DNA from: Streptomyces sp. MMG1533
Lineage (GTDB): Bacteria > Actinomycetota > Actinomycetes > Streptomycetales > Streptomycetaceae
NCBI RefSeq assembly: GCF_001279775.1
Contig: NZ_LGDG01000054.1
Span: 1-9,438 of the forward strand
DNA: 9,438 nucleotides
Direction: 5' to 3'
Each line of letters opens with the position of its first letter. The stretch's first letter is position 1. Below the pieces are notes generated by a model that worked only from the letters and a program-made list of their open reading frames with translations, was not told where the DNA came from and did not search any database. A program made the translations under genes and the position numbers. Shown in pieces: positions 1 to 6,800 of the stretch.

Positions 1-32
1 GCACCTGGCACCTCGCACCCGCCGGTGCATGA
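1..32 (+). CDS. C-terminal tail of a rightward gene entering from the left (partial)
   Basis: The frame starting at base 3 reads TWHLAPAGA and stops at the TGA at 30-32. A strong hairpin begins 5 bases after the stop, which is the usual arrangement at the end of a Streptomyces gene. Only nine codons are visible, so no family can be named, and all three plus frames are short here. This call rests mainly on the position of the hairpin. It is an inference. Confidence 0.3.
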   Translation, partial: TWHLAPAGA

Positions 33-36
33 CCGG

Positions 37-70
37 AGGGGCTGTCCGGCCTGACGGCCGGACAGCCCCT
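37..70 (+). terminator. Perfect 15-bp hairpin, probable terminator
   Basis: AGGGGCTGTCCGGCC and its exact reverse complement flank a TGAC tetraloop. No U-tract follows, as is common for actinomycete terminators. It sits just after the stop codon at 30-32 and before the IS5 element, so it could also insulate the element from transcription entering from the left. Confidence 0.7.
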
Positions 71-95
71 CACCAAGATCTTCATCGACCTTCTA

Positions 96-121
96 GGGCG
101 TGTTGCGAAAGTGGATCAAGG
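96..121 (+). repeat. Left terminal inverted repeat of the IS5 element
   Basis: The repeat starts GGGCGT and ends GTTGCGAAAGTGGATCAAGG. It differs from the reverse complement of the right repeat only at the third base (G here, A at the right end). It begins directly after the duplicated TA at 94-95. Confidence 0.9.
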
Positions 122-158
122 CCGTGGATGATCACGTTTCGTGGGGCGTGGAGATCTG

Positions 159-1004
159 ATGAACGGCCAGTGGGCGCGGCTGGAGCCGCTGTTGCCGACG
201 GGCAAGAAACCGGGCCGTCCGCAGACGTGGACGCGGCGGCAGCTGATCGACGGCATACGGTGGCGGACCAGGGCCGGTGCGCCGTGGCGCGACGTGCCGG
301 AGCGGTACGGGCCGTGGGACCGGGCCTACGACCTGTTCCGGCGCTGGCAGCGCGACGGCACCTGGAAGCAGATCTTCGTACAGCTGCAGGCCGAGGCCGA
401 CGCGAAGGGCCTGATCACCTGGGACGTCAGCGGGGACTCCACGATCGCGCGGGCCCACCAGCATGCTGCCGGGGCCCGTAAAAAGGGGCCGAGCAGAAGG
501 AGCCTCCTGGTGGCGTCGAGACCGAGCCCGACGACCATGGCCTGGGGCACTCGCGCGGCGGGCTGACCACGAAGCTGCATTTGGCGGTTGAGCAGGGGCA
601 GAAGCCGTTGTCGCTGCTGGTCACGGCGGGCCAGCGGCACGACAGCCCGCAGTTCCAGCCGGTCCTGGAGGCCATCCGGGTGCCCCGCCTCGGCCTGGGC
701 CGGCCGCGCACCCGGCCGGACAAGGTCCGCGCTGACAAGGCGTACGGGTCACGCGTGAACCGCGCCTACTTGCGCCGGCGTGGCATCCGCTGCACGATCC
801 GACCAGGTCCGCAACCGTAAGAAGCGTGGCTCGCGCGGCGGTCGGCCGCCGAAGTTCGACAAGGCCGACTACAAAGAGCGCCACGCGGTGGAGTGCGGGA
901 TCAATCGCCTCAAGCGCCACTGGACTGTGGCTACGAGATACGACAAGCTCGCCGTCAGATACGAGGCAACCGTGCTGGTCGCAGCCATCAACGAGTGGCT
1001 GTGA
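159..1004 (+). pseudogene. IS5-family transposase in three reading frames (one possibly programmed shift, one real lesion)
   Basis: This is a DDE transposase acting on the repeats at 96-121 and 1549-1574. The start chosen is ATG 159, preceded by GGAG five bases upstream; an in-frame GTG lies at 141. Frame 1 (159 to ~487) has the IS5 N-terminal part (QLIDGIRWRTRAGAPWRDVP) and the first catalytic Asp in GDSTIARAHQHAAG (about D93). Frame 2 (488-799) has GGLTTKLHLAVEQG and the second Asp in VRADKAYGS. Frame 3 (801-1001) has GGRPPKFDK and the Glu motif [15 protein letters not shown], ending NEWL. The first join fits -1 slippage at 482-488. The second, at 799-801, looks like loss of about 11 bases: related proteins, from memory, have four extra residues between RCTI and DQVRNRKK. 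Spliced length is about 281 aa, normal for the family. This copy probably makes no full transposase. Confidence 0.85.
482..488 (+). promoter_or_regulatory. Candidate -1 ribosomal frameshift site A_AAG_GGG
   Basis: In the transposase frame the codons read CGT AAA AAG GGG. Slipping back one base re-pairs Lys-tRNA from AAG to AAA and Gly-tRNA from GGG to GGG. Translation then continues as AEQKEPPGGVETEPDD and straight into the second transposase frame. Some IS427-like elements are thought to express transposase this way. A simple one-base deletion in the G run would give the same sequence, so function is unproven. Confidence 0.45.
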
Positions 1005-1008
1005 CCAC

Positions 1009-1506
1009 TCACACGGCACGTTCCATGCACACCAGTTGATCCCGTTCCTCCCACGATTGGGCGACGGTGAAACCGAGCCGCTCGTACAGAGCGATGGCAC
1101 CTGCCCGCCACTTCCATACCGACAGCCGTACCGTGCTGACGCCGCTCTCCGCGGAATGTGCAAGCGCGGCGCCGACCAGGCCGGACGCAATGCCCCGGCT
1201 CCGGAATGCCGGGTCCGTCCAGAGCCTCTTGACCTCTGACCGGCCGCCGACGGGGGCGGTCACCACCAGGCAGCCCACGGCTGTGTCGCCGCTCAGAGCC
1301 ATCAGCACGACATCGTCGGCGAACGCGGCCCGCGGGTCCAAGATTTCTGCCCGGTAGCGGTCCGGCAACCCGTCCACATCGACAACGGCCTCGCCCTTCT
1401 CTGCCTCCGTCCGCAGATGGTAGGCCGCCAGCAACTCGGCCAACCGATCCACGGAAGGGCCCTGACCTGGCCAGCGGACGATGACAACCTCGCGTTGATC
1501 AGTCAT
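1009..1506 (-). CDS. GNAT-family N-acetyltransferase, passenger gene of the IS5 element
   Basis: This predicts a 165-aa cytosolic acetyl-CoA-dependent N-acetyltransferase; the substrate is unknown. The acetyl-CoA-binding motif A is clear (VKRLWTDPAFRSRGIASGLV, containing R-x-x-G-x-A). It follows a beta strand with CLVVTAPVG and precedes the C-terminal ALYERLGF motif of the fold. The start is ATG 1506 (MTDQREVVIV). No strong ribosome site precedes it; the frame stays open through the right inverted repeat, but starts there would lie outside the element. It ends 4 bp from the transposase stop in tail-to-tail orientation, and only 42 bp separate its start from the right repeat. GNAT enzymes include aminoglycoside, streptothricin and Rim-type protein acetyltransferases. 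Resistance is plausible for IS cargo but is only inferred. Confidence 0.88.
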   Translation of the reverse strand: MTDQREVVIVRWPGQGPSVDRLAELLAAYHLRTEAEKGEAVVDVDGLPDRYRAEILDPRAAFADDVVLMALSGDTAVGCLVVTAPVGGRSEVKRLWTDPAFRSRGIASGLVGAALAHSAESGVSTVRLSVWKWRAGAIALYERLGFTVAQSWEERDQLVCMERAV

Positions 1507-1548
1507 TGCGCCAGCATCACACGACCCGTACCAGACACCGAACGAGCC

Positions 1549-1574
1549 CCTTGATCCACTTTCGCAACACGTCC
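1549..1574 (-). repeat. Right terminal inverted repeat of the IS5 element
   Basis: The plus strand begins CCTTGATCCACTTTCGCAAC, the reverse complement of the left repeat apart from one base. It is followed by the duplicated TA at 1575-1576. On the minus strand any promoter for the GNAT gene would have to lie in or beyond this repeat. Confidence 0.9.
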
Positions 1575-1746
1575 TAGTACGACCGGGTCGGGGCCGAGCG
1601 AGCACGATTGCTGCTCCTGTCCCGGGGGTGTCCACGTTCCGGCCCAGCCGGAGTAGATCGGGACGAGGTCGTGCCGGCCAGCCGCGGGTTTTGCCTGTGC
1701 GACCACATGCCGAGTAAGGCATGACCTGTGTGGGGTCAGCGCGCCT

Positions 1747-1772
1747 GAGCGGGCGAACAACGTTGCCCGCTC
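1747..1772 (-). terminator. Hairpin downstream of the NB-ARC gene, possible terminator
   Basis: GAGCGGGC and GCCCGCTC form a perfect 8-bp stem, extendable inward by AAC/GTT past a one-base bulge. It lies about 55 bp past the stop codon of the leftward NB-ARC gene, with no T-tract. In the rest of 1575-1827 I see no gene and nothing I recognise. Confidence 0.45.
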
Positions 1773-1827
1773 TCACATACAAAACAAAGCGGTGCTGACC
1801 AACTCGTCGGCCACCAAGACGGCGCCG

Positions 1828-3846
1828 TCAACGTAGACGGTTGACCAGAGCGTATGCCTCCTCGGTCTTGGGGTGGGTCTTGCCCAGTTGGGTGTGCAGG
1901 ATCTGTGCACCCCGGCGCGCGAGGTCCGCTGCGGTCGGGTCGTTCAACGTGTGCAGGACTCGGGCCTTGAACAGCAGGACGTACCCGATGTACAGGTGGT
2001 CCGGGGCGTAACTGGCCTCGCGGATCCGCAGCGACCGCGAGATCAGCGGCGCGGCTGTGGCGTAGTCGCCGAGGTCGACGTGGACGTTCGCCAGTGCAAT
2101 CAGGTCGAAGCTCACGTACGGGTCGTCCGGCCCGTACGCCGCCTCGTCGATCTGTAGCGCCCGCTCGGCCAGTGGCTGCGCCGCCCTGTGTTCACCGAGA
2201 AGGCACAGCGTCCGCGCAAGCGTGGCCAGGTCCGTCGCGATGGCGGGACTGTTCGCCGGCAGACTGGACTCGTGCAGGCGCAGCGCGCGTTCCGCCAGTG
2301 GGCGTGCCCGCGCCGGCGCGTTGAGGTCCCGGTGGATCTGCGCCAGGGTGATCAGGTCGAAGCCGACCTCCGCATCCCGGCCCTCCAGCGACTCGTCAAT
2401 CGCGAGGGCACGTTCACACAGGGTCAGCGCCACCGAGCAGTCCCCTAGCTGGATGAGGAACGTCGACGCCAGCCTCAGCAGCACCGCCGTCTCCGCAGCG
2501 CACTCGGCCGGTGGATCGTCCTTGGCCACCGCAAGGACGTGCGGGAGCAGCTCCTGCCACCGTGGCCGCGCGTCCGGGTCGCCGTGGATGTCGTGCGGCA
2601 CGGCCGCGAGCAGCGCACGGCACAGCTGGATCCGAGCCTGGGTGTGCACCTCGTCCGGCATCGCGGCCCGGATGGCGGCCTGAACCAGCCGGTGCAGCAT
2701 CAGGGATGCGTCTCCGCGCCTCGCGAGACCCATGCCGGCCAGGGCGCCGACCGTCGTGTCCCACGCCAGCGGGTCAGCTGCGCCCACGTTCAGTATGTCG
2801 GGGCTGCCCGTGAACAGGTCCAGCGGGATCGGCTCCGGCGCCAGCAGGGAACACAGCTCCAGCAGCCGTACCGCCTGGGGCTGGTCCGCCTCCAGCCTTC
2901 GCACACTGAGCTGCCACAGGGTCGCGACCACGACCGCCGGCCGGTCGGTCAGCTCACCCTGCGCGATCATGTCCTCCAGCCGCGACGTCAGCAGAGTCAG
3001 ATACTCCTCGGGCGCCGTGTGGTTGTAGCCCATGTACCCGGCAGCCTGCTCCAACGCCAGTGGCAGGTCCCCCAGTTGCTCGGCGATCCGGTCCGCCACC
3101 GTCGCGGTCATGTCGGGCACCCGCCGGACCAGCAGCTCCACCGACTCTCGCCTGGTGAACACGTCCAGGTCGATGACGTCGGCTCTGCTCGACCAACCAC
3201 TCACCCTGGTCGTGACGATGACATGGCCGTTGCTCGCCAGGCCGCCCGACGGCAGCGCGTGTGTGAGCGTGCCCGGTTTCTCCCCGTTGTCGAAGATGAT
3301 CAACCAGGGCCTGCGGTCCTGCAACTTGCCGTACACCCGTGGGATGACCTGCTCGGAACTCACCTCCGCCAGCCCCAACTCCCCGGCCAGCGACACGAAC
3401 TGAGATGCCACCAGATCATGTTCTTCGGCATTCACGAACGCGACGAACCGGTACTTCGACAGGTAGCGGTAGGCGTACTCGACCGAGAGCTGGGTCTTGC
3501 CGACGCCACCCAGCCCGTGCACGACCAGCATCGCCACGTCGTTCCCCGAGGTGAGGCGCTGCCGCAACTCCCGCAGCGTGGCGTCGCGGCCGGTGAAGTT
3601 GGTGTTGCGCGGCGGCAGCCGGTACGCCATGGGCGCGGGCGGGTCCTGCGCACGGTCGCGACGCGGCGCCTGCCACAGCCCGATCAACGACATTGGAATC
3701 AGGATGAGGAGCACCGCCCACGGGTGGACGCGCACGAAGTCGAGCGGCCCCGGCCATCGGCTCTGGCCAGACGCCGCGTTGAAGGCAAGACTGCCGACGA
3801 ACAGCACGAGCAAACCGGCCACCGCACTGGCCAGCGTTCGCCACAT
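1828..3846 (-). CDS. Membrane-anchored NB-ARC/TPR STAND ATPase
   Basis: This is a 672-aa protein. Start ATG 3846 is chosen because AGAGGGAG sits just upstream; the frame stays open for 86 more codons with no comparable ribosome site. Two hydrophobic helices (about residues 6-24 and 42-58) are followed by NFTGRD (~83-87) and the NB-ARC module: P-loop GLGGVGKTQ (~111-119), Walker B WLIIFDN (~181-187), VIVTTR (~209-214) and GDLPLALEQAAGYM (~259-272). A winged-helix region ends in LMLHRLVQ, with His where plant and APAF-like proteins have the MHD motif. From about residue 455 to the end there are roughly five TPRs with a 42-residue period (FDLITLAQIHRDL, TDLATLARTLCLL, FDLIALANVHVDL). STAND proteins use the nucleotide switch to oligomerise when the repeats sense a ligand. 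Bacterial relatives include regulators and antiphage proteins. The role here is unknown; no operon partner is visible. Confidence 0.88.
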   Translation of the reverse strand: MWRTLASAVAGLLVLFVGSLAFNAASGQSRWPGPLDFVRVHPWAVLLILIPMSLIGLWQAPRRDRAQDPPAPMAYRLPPRNTNFTGRDATLRELRQRLTSGNDVAMLVVHGLGGVGKTQLSVEYAYRYLSKYRFVAFVNAEEHDLVASQFVSLAGELGLAEVSSEQVIPRVYGKLQDRRPWLIIFDNGEKPGTLTHALPSGGLASNGHVIVTTRVSGWSSRADVIDLDVFTRRESVELLVRRVPDMTATVADRIAEQLGDLPLALEQAAGYMGYNHTAPEEYLTLLTSRLEDMIAQGELTDRPAVVVATLWQLSVRRLEADQPQAVRLLELCSLLAPEPIPLDLFTGSPDILNVGAADPLAWDTTVGALAGMGLARRGDASLMLHRLVQAAIRAAMPDEVHTQARIQLCRALLAAVPHDIHGDPDARPRWQELLPHVLAVAKDDPPAECAAETAVLLRLASTFLIQLGDCSVALTLCERALAIDESLEGRDAEVGFDLITLAQIHRDLNAPARARPLAERALRLHESSLPANSPAIATDLATLARTLCLLGEHRAAQPLAERALQIDEAAYGPDDPYVSFDLIALANVHVDLGDYATAAPLISRSLRIREASYAPDHLYIGYVLLFKARVLHTLNDPTAADLARRGAQILHTQLGKTHPKTEEAYALVNRLR

Positions 3847-4142
3847 GGCTCCCTCTTCGGTATGACGGCGACCGCAACGATCAACAGCCAGCATGATCTT
3901 ATCCCAGGAGCCGCACCGCCCGAGAGCAATCGACCAACGGCACCGGACCGGCAGCACCGGATACGACAGCTGCCCCGCGGCCAGGGAGCGCTGGAACGGC
4001 TGTTGGAGCGTGTGGCGGACGTCCACTACTCCGTCCGGCGCGACGCCACGTCGACTCCTGCCGATCATCACGATCAGGACGTGTTCGCCCTCAGTCCTCG
4101 GCAACGAATCGTCCTTGGTGATTCACGGACGTGGCGCGCCAC
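3847..4142. other. Non-coding spacer between the NB-ARC and nucleotidyltransferase genes
   Basis: About 296 bp. Apart from the ribosome site next to the NB-ARC start, no convincing gene, terminator or consensus promoter was seen. The length suggests the NB-ARC gene has its own promoter and is not simply co-transcribed with the gene behind it. Confidence 0.5.
3849..3856 (-). promoter_or_regulatory. Ribosome-binding site that fixes the NB-ARC start
   Basis: The minus strand reads AGAGGGAGCCATG, a near-ideal Shine-Dalgarno sequence (the GAGG core is 5 bases from ATG 3846). It argues against the upstream in-frame start encoding MLAVDRCGRR. Confidence 0.7.
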
Positions 4143-4781
4143 TTACCCCGCCAACTTCGCCAGCCAGGGATGTCCGGGGTGCACTTGCTCCAGCCACTCA
4201 CTGAGGAGGTCCCGCCGCGCCCGGCCCAGCAGCGGCAGCGCCCCGTCGAAGTCGGTTTGGTCCTTGGGCCGCGTCGCCTTCGCTTTGAACAGCAGCACCA
4301 ACTCCGGCACCAGGTAGGGGATCCCGTCCGACGTCCGCCCGGTGATCGCGTCGTACGGCAGCCGCAGGCTCTCGTCCCGCCGGCAGACCCATGTCCCGCC
4401 CTCGTGCGGCTCTCGGAAGACGTCGAACAGGAATTGACCGCTTGCCGGATCCCGGAGCCATGTCTGGTGCGTGGCCGTCAGTGCTTCAGCTCCCGCCCCT
4501 GCCCAGACCCGTCCCGAACCCACCGCGTCGAACACGTACTCGGGGAAGCGGTCCCGAATCTCCGGGAATCCCGCCGCGGGCACCGCGATTTCAAGATCGC
4601 CGTGCGGCCGCGACTGCCCTCCGCGGAACAGATCCAGCGCCCACCCCGCGGCAATACACCAGGGCGTACGGACCCCGCCCAACCGCTCAGCGACCTGTTC
4701 CGGCCCCCATGCGTCCGCCCACCGGGCTTCCAGTTCGTCCGCATCGAGCACAGCGCCGCCGGGCGGCAGGGATTCGGTCAT
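4143..4781 (-). CDS. Small nucleotidyltransferase-fold protein, aminoglycoside-resistance-like
   Basis: This predicts a 212-aa cytosolic protein. The N-terminal half resembles the aminoglycoside 2''-adenylyltransferase-like family: CIAAGWALDLFRGGQSRPHG followed by DLEIAV, giving a GWALD segment (~46-50), His60 and an acidic pair Asp62/Glu64 where the metal-binding D-x-D/E is expected. The C-terminal half (IPYLVPELVLLFKAKATRPK, then DQTDFDGALPLL) matches the usual end of these proteins. Start: ATG 4781 is 8 bases after GGAAGTAGG; an in-frame GTG at 4787 is only 2 bases from it and less likely. Known family members transfer a nucleotide from NTP to an antibiotic hydroxyl, but many chromosomal homologues have no demonstrated substrate. 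Resistance is a guess; the fold call is firmer. Confidence 0.8.
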   Translation of the reverse strand: MTESLPPGGAVLDADELEARWADAWGPEQVAERLGGVRTPWCIAAGWALDLFRGGQSRPHGDLEIAVPAAGFPEIRDRFPEYVFDAVGSGRVWAGAGAEALTATHQTWLRDPASGQFLFDVFREPHEGGTWVCRRDESLRLPYDAITGRTSDGIPYLVPELVLLFKAKATRPKDQTDFDGALPLLGRARRDLLSEWLEQVHPGHPWLAKLAG

Positions 4782-4864
4782 CGGCACAACCTACTTCCAC
4801 TAGCCGACCCTGGTGCGGCTCTCTTGTGGGGACTGAGGCCAGGCCCAATCAGGCGGATGCGAAC

Positions 4865-5008
4865 TCATTGCTTGATCGGTTGGCGAATGGAGGCCACACA
4901 TGTGCCGGTCCCGGGTGGCAGGCGCCGGTAGGCGGCTTCTGGGTCGATGCGGGCCAGCCGGGCAGCATCGCGCAGCGCCGCGGCCGCAGCGGCCGGATAC
5001 CTGCTCAT
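4865..5008 (-). CDS. Possible small or remnant gene (47 codons), unknown function
   Basis: The minus frame reads MSRYPAAAAAALRDAARLAR and continues IDPEAAYRRLPPG to a TGA at 4865. Third positions are mostly G/C in the first 35 codons and the sequence looks helical, but the last dozen codons lose that bias. The nearest Shine-Dalgarno-like AGCAGG is only one base from the ATG. It may be the 5' end of a decayed gene. No family is recognised. Confidence 0.22.
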   Translation of the reverse strand: MSRYPAAAAAALRDAARLARIDPEAAYRRLPPGTGTCVASIRQPIKQ

Positions 5009-5509
5009 ACCTGCTGACGCCGTCGACCGGCCCTCGGCTCACCGGCACCCACCCCGCACAAGCACTCGCAGAGGGGAGGAACGCACCGCTCGGACCAGCG
5101 ATCACCGATCCTGATCACCGATCAACGCAGGTGACGCCACCTGACAAAGTCGCAGACCAGACCCACTCATCAGGATCCGTCGCCTGTACGCGCCCCCTTA
5201 CAGCACAGGTCCCGGAGCAGCTGCTCTCCAGGGTCGGCGCCCACGACGAGTTCTGGTCTTTGGTGCCCGTCTCCATCGGCCAGTCCGCGCCGGTCCTCGC
5301 CGCTGCGTTCGGAACGTCGACGGTCTCCGTCACCGGCGGGAGCTGTGGCGGTGCTGGTGCCGTTGCCCGTGTCGTCGCCTCGGCGGATCGAGATCAGCCG
5401 GGACGGCGATTGAACGGTCCGAGTCACGTTCGTGTGCACTGCGTGATGACCGGCTCGGCCGGCGGGTCGCGCCTGATCCGCGAAGAGATGGGCCAGCTAC
5501 GCGCACGGC
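5009..5509. other. About 500 bp without a supported gene
   Basis: Frames are open on both strands, but none has a ribosome site, a recognisable motif or a steady codon bias along its length. The one structural item is a short direct repeat at 5100-5123. Decayed coding DNA is possible. Confidence 0.5.
5100..5123. repeat. Short direct repeat GATCACCGATC x2
   Basis: Two identical 11-base copies, at 5100-5110 and 5113-5123, are separated by CT, giving a 13-base period. No function is evident. It could be a small replication-slippage duplication. Confidence 0.6.
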
Positions 5510-5547
5510 CGGCGGCGCGCCGGCCGTCAAGGGCCGGCGCGCCGCCG
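5510..5547 (-). terminator. Very stable 16-bp GC hairpin, probable terminator
   Basis: CGGCGGCGCGCCGGCC is repeated as a perfect reverse complement around a 6-base loop (GTCAAG). It lies about 58 bp past the stop of the leftward lamin-tail gene, with no other gene to serve. No U-tract follows on the minus strand, though TCTT follows on the plus strand, so it may act in both directions. Confidence 0.72.
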
Positions 5548-5604
5548 TCTTACACGCGCACGCCCGGGTCACGTTCAGTCGTCACCGGCGCGCGCGTTTG
5601 AGGG

Positions 5605-6159
5605 TCAGTCGTGGAAGCGGTCGCCGTGGTGGTGGCGGCCGAGATCGCTGCGGTCACCGTGGTGCCGGCCGAGATCGCTGCGGTCACCGTGGAAGCGGCG
5701 GTCGCTGTCCCAGGAGGCCTCGTCGATGAAGCGGCCGCGGTCGTTGCGCAGGGTGGCGGTGCCGGAGTAGTTGTCCCACACGTGGTCGCGGCGGTCCTGG
5801 AAGAGATCGGTGCGGGTGTCGCGGCCTTCGCCGGTGTGGATGCGCACCGTGGCACGAGCAGCCAGGCGGTAGTGGTCGAAGGTGTAGGTGCGCCCGTCCT
5901 CGTCCCCGAGCGTCCACCCGTCCAGGTTCACACTGTCGCGGGTGGTGTTGGTGAGCTCCACCCATTCATTGTTCAGGGAGCGGTTGGAGCTGTTGTCGCG
6001 GCCCGGGGAGTCGTACTGCACGCTGCTGATCTCCACCCGCGTGCGGTCCGGACGCGCGTGGTCGGCAGCGGACGCCGGCAGCGCCACCGACCCGATCACG
6101 GCGGCGGCCGTGAGCGTGGCGGCAGCCAGACGACGGGCCGAGACAGTCGAAATAGACAC
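5605..6159 (-). CDS. Secreted lamin-tail-domain (LTD) protein with His/Asp/Arg-rich repeat tail
   Basis: This predicts a 184-aa exported protein. GTG 6159 is the chosen start: AAGGGGA lies about four bases upstream and a classic Sec signal follows (basic SARR, then LAAATLTAAAVIGSVAL, cleavage after ASA near residue 31). Residues ~41-150 form an LTD immunoglobulin-like fold: VEISSVQYDSPG, LNNEWVELTNTT, VNLDGWTLGDEDGRTYTF, ATVRIHTGEG and VWDNYSGTATLRNDRG are characteristic. Small secreted LTD proteins are common in Streptomyces; their role is poorly defined (surface or nucleic-acid-associated roles are suggested for LTDs elsewhere). The last ~32 residues are unusual: two near-identical HGDRSDLGRH units ending HHHGDRFHD, which could bind metal. 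The gene appears monocistronic with the hairpin at 5510-5547 as terminator. Confidence 0.88.
   Translation of the reverse strand: MSISTVSARRLAAATLTAAAVIGSVALPASAADHARPDRTRVEISSVQYDSPGRDNSSNRSLNNEWVELTNTTRDSVNLDGWTLGDEDGRTYTFDHYRLAARATVRIHTGEGRDTRTDLFQDRRDHVWDNYSGTATLRNDRGRFIDEASWDSDRRFHGDRSDLGRHHGDRSDLGRHHHGDRFHD
5636..5692 (-). repeat. 30-bp tandem repeat inside the lamin-tail gene
   Basis: A 27-base block at 5636-5662 recurs identically at 5666-5692, a 30-base (10-codon) period. It encodes the repeated HGDRSDLGRH unit. Because the period is a multiple of three, copy-number change would keep the frame. Confidence 0.85.
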
Positions 6160-6479
6160 AAGGTCCCCTTGCGTGGTGCGGGCACCGCCCCGTACGCGGC
6201 CCAACAAAGAGCCACGCACGAGGACAGTGCGAGTGCGGGTGGCGGCCGGTCGGCCGCACACCCACACCCTGGCCTCCGGCGCAGGCCGGGCAAACGGTAT
6301 GCGACCTGTGTTACATATTGCCCATATTGCTGTGACTCTCGAATGCATCATCCATCTACGCACTGAATGCAGCAGATTGACGGTCCGCCAGCTCAAGGAG
6401 ACGTGCAGGCAGCGGCAAGCGGCACCCGCCCGCCAGATCCCGCCACCCCGCCAACACCTCGCCCGTCACCCAAAAGTGA
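6160..6479. other. Leader/promoter region of the lamin-tail gene
   Basis: No gene was seen. The stretch 6308-6335 is unusually AT-rich for this window and on the minus strand contains a direct repeat, CAATATGGGCAATATG, about 160-175 bp before the GTG start. It is the most likely place for the promoter, but no consensus -35/-10 pair could be assigned with confidence. Confidence 0.4.
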
Positions 6480-6779
6480 GTAACAACCACATACACCGCA
6501 TATCTCCTGTGCATCGACGAACTCGGCTACATGGAGCACGACAAGTACGGCACCGAGCCGCTGTTCCAGGTTCCGACCGAACGTGAGGAGAAGAACGGCG
6601 TCGCGGCGCGCGACATCGCCTCCGACGAAGCCTTCGGCCGCTGGACCAGAACCTTCATCGGTCCCCGGCTCTGCATTGTCGACCGGCTCACCTTCAACGG
6701 CACGATCATCGAAACGGGCGCCGGCTCCTACCGCCTCGCCCAGTCCCGGGCCAAGTCCGAACAATCTGCCGCGACCTGA
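6480..6779 (+). pseudogene. 3' fragment of istB, the IS21-family transposition helper ATPase
   Basis: The frame after a stop at ~6479 encodes AYLLCIDELGYMEHDKYG, which contains the IstB Walker B motif (LCIDELGYM). It continues LFQVPTEREEK, GRWTRTFIGPRLC and IVDRLTFNGTIIETG through SYRLAQSRAK to the stop at 6779. IstB proteins are about 250-270 aa; only the last ~95 residues remain, and the Walker A half and all of istA are absent. Small local changes (an apparent ARD insertion before IASDEAF, and two or three residues missing before IVDRLT) suggest further decay. An internal ATG at 6531 should not be taken as a real start. The fragment ends 21 bp from the stop of the converging kinase gene. 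Confidence 0.82.
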
Positions 6780-6800
6780 ACCGGGTCCGGGGACTTGCAG

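Larger units (their letters stand above)
96..1574 (+). mobile_element. IS5-family (IS427-like group) insertion sequence carrying a GNAT passenger gene
   Basis: The element is 1479 bp, bounded by inverted repeats at 96-121 and 1549-1574 that match at 25 of 26 positions. It is flanked by TA on both sides (94-95 and 1575-1576), within CTAG at each junction, as expected for the TA target duplication of IS427-like members. IS5 elements of this type are usually about 0.8-1 kb, filled by the transposase. Here the transposase ends at 1004 and the extra ~0.5 kb before the right repeat is one complete acetyltransferase gene on the opposite strand. The element is therefore a passenger-carrying IS. The near-identical ends suggest recent movement or mobilisation in trans, because the resident transposase is damaged. 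Boundaries are read directly; family and group come from transposase motifs. Confidence 0.88.

Noticed and set aside
1507..1782. Upstream extension of the GNAT frame through the right inverted repeat
   Set aside because: It would translate the transposon end and flanking DNA, and the GNAT fold is complete from ATG 1506.
1735..1800. GGTCAGC and GCTGACC as possible ends of a small element
   Set aside because: Only seven matching bases, with no target duplication and no recognisable content between them.
3847..4104. 86-codon upstream extension of the NB-ARC frame
   Set aside because: The strong AGAGGGAG site and the hydrophobic N-terminus starting at MWRTLASAVAG support the shorter protein; the extension has no conserved features.
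2539..4317. Very long plus-strand open frame (592 codons) opposite the NB-ARC gene
   Set aside because: It is antisense to a protein with clear NB-ARC and TPR motifs, and its own sequence is rich in Arg, Gln and Pro without domains.
5115..5333. Minus-strand frame starting GTG (MTETVDVPNAA) with a Ser/Cys-containing stretch SSCSGTC, reminiscent of a lanthipeptide precursor
   Set aside because: No ribosome site, no typical leader motif, codon bias fades in the second half, and no lanthionine synthetase is in the window.
4900..5601. Long plus-strand open frame (233 codons)
   Set aside because: Composition is that of a shadow frame in GC-rich DNA, it has no recognisable motif, and it runs across the stable hairpin at 5510-5547.
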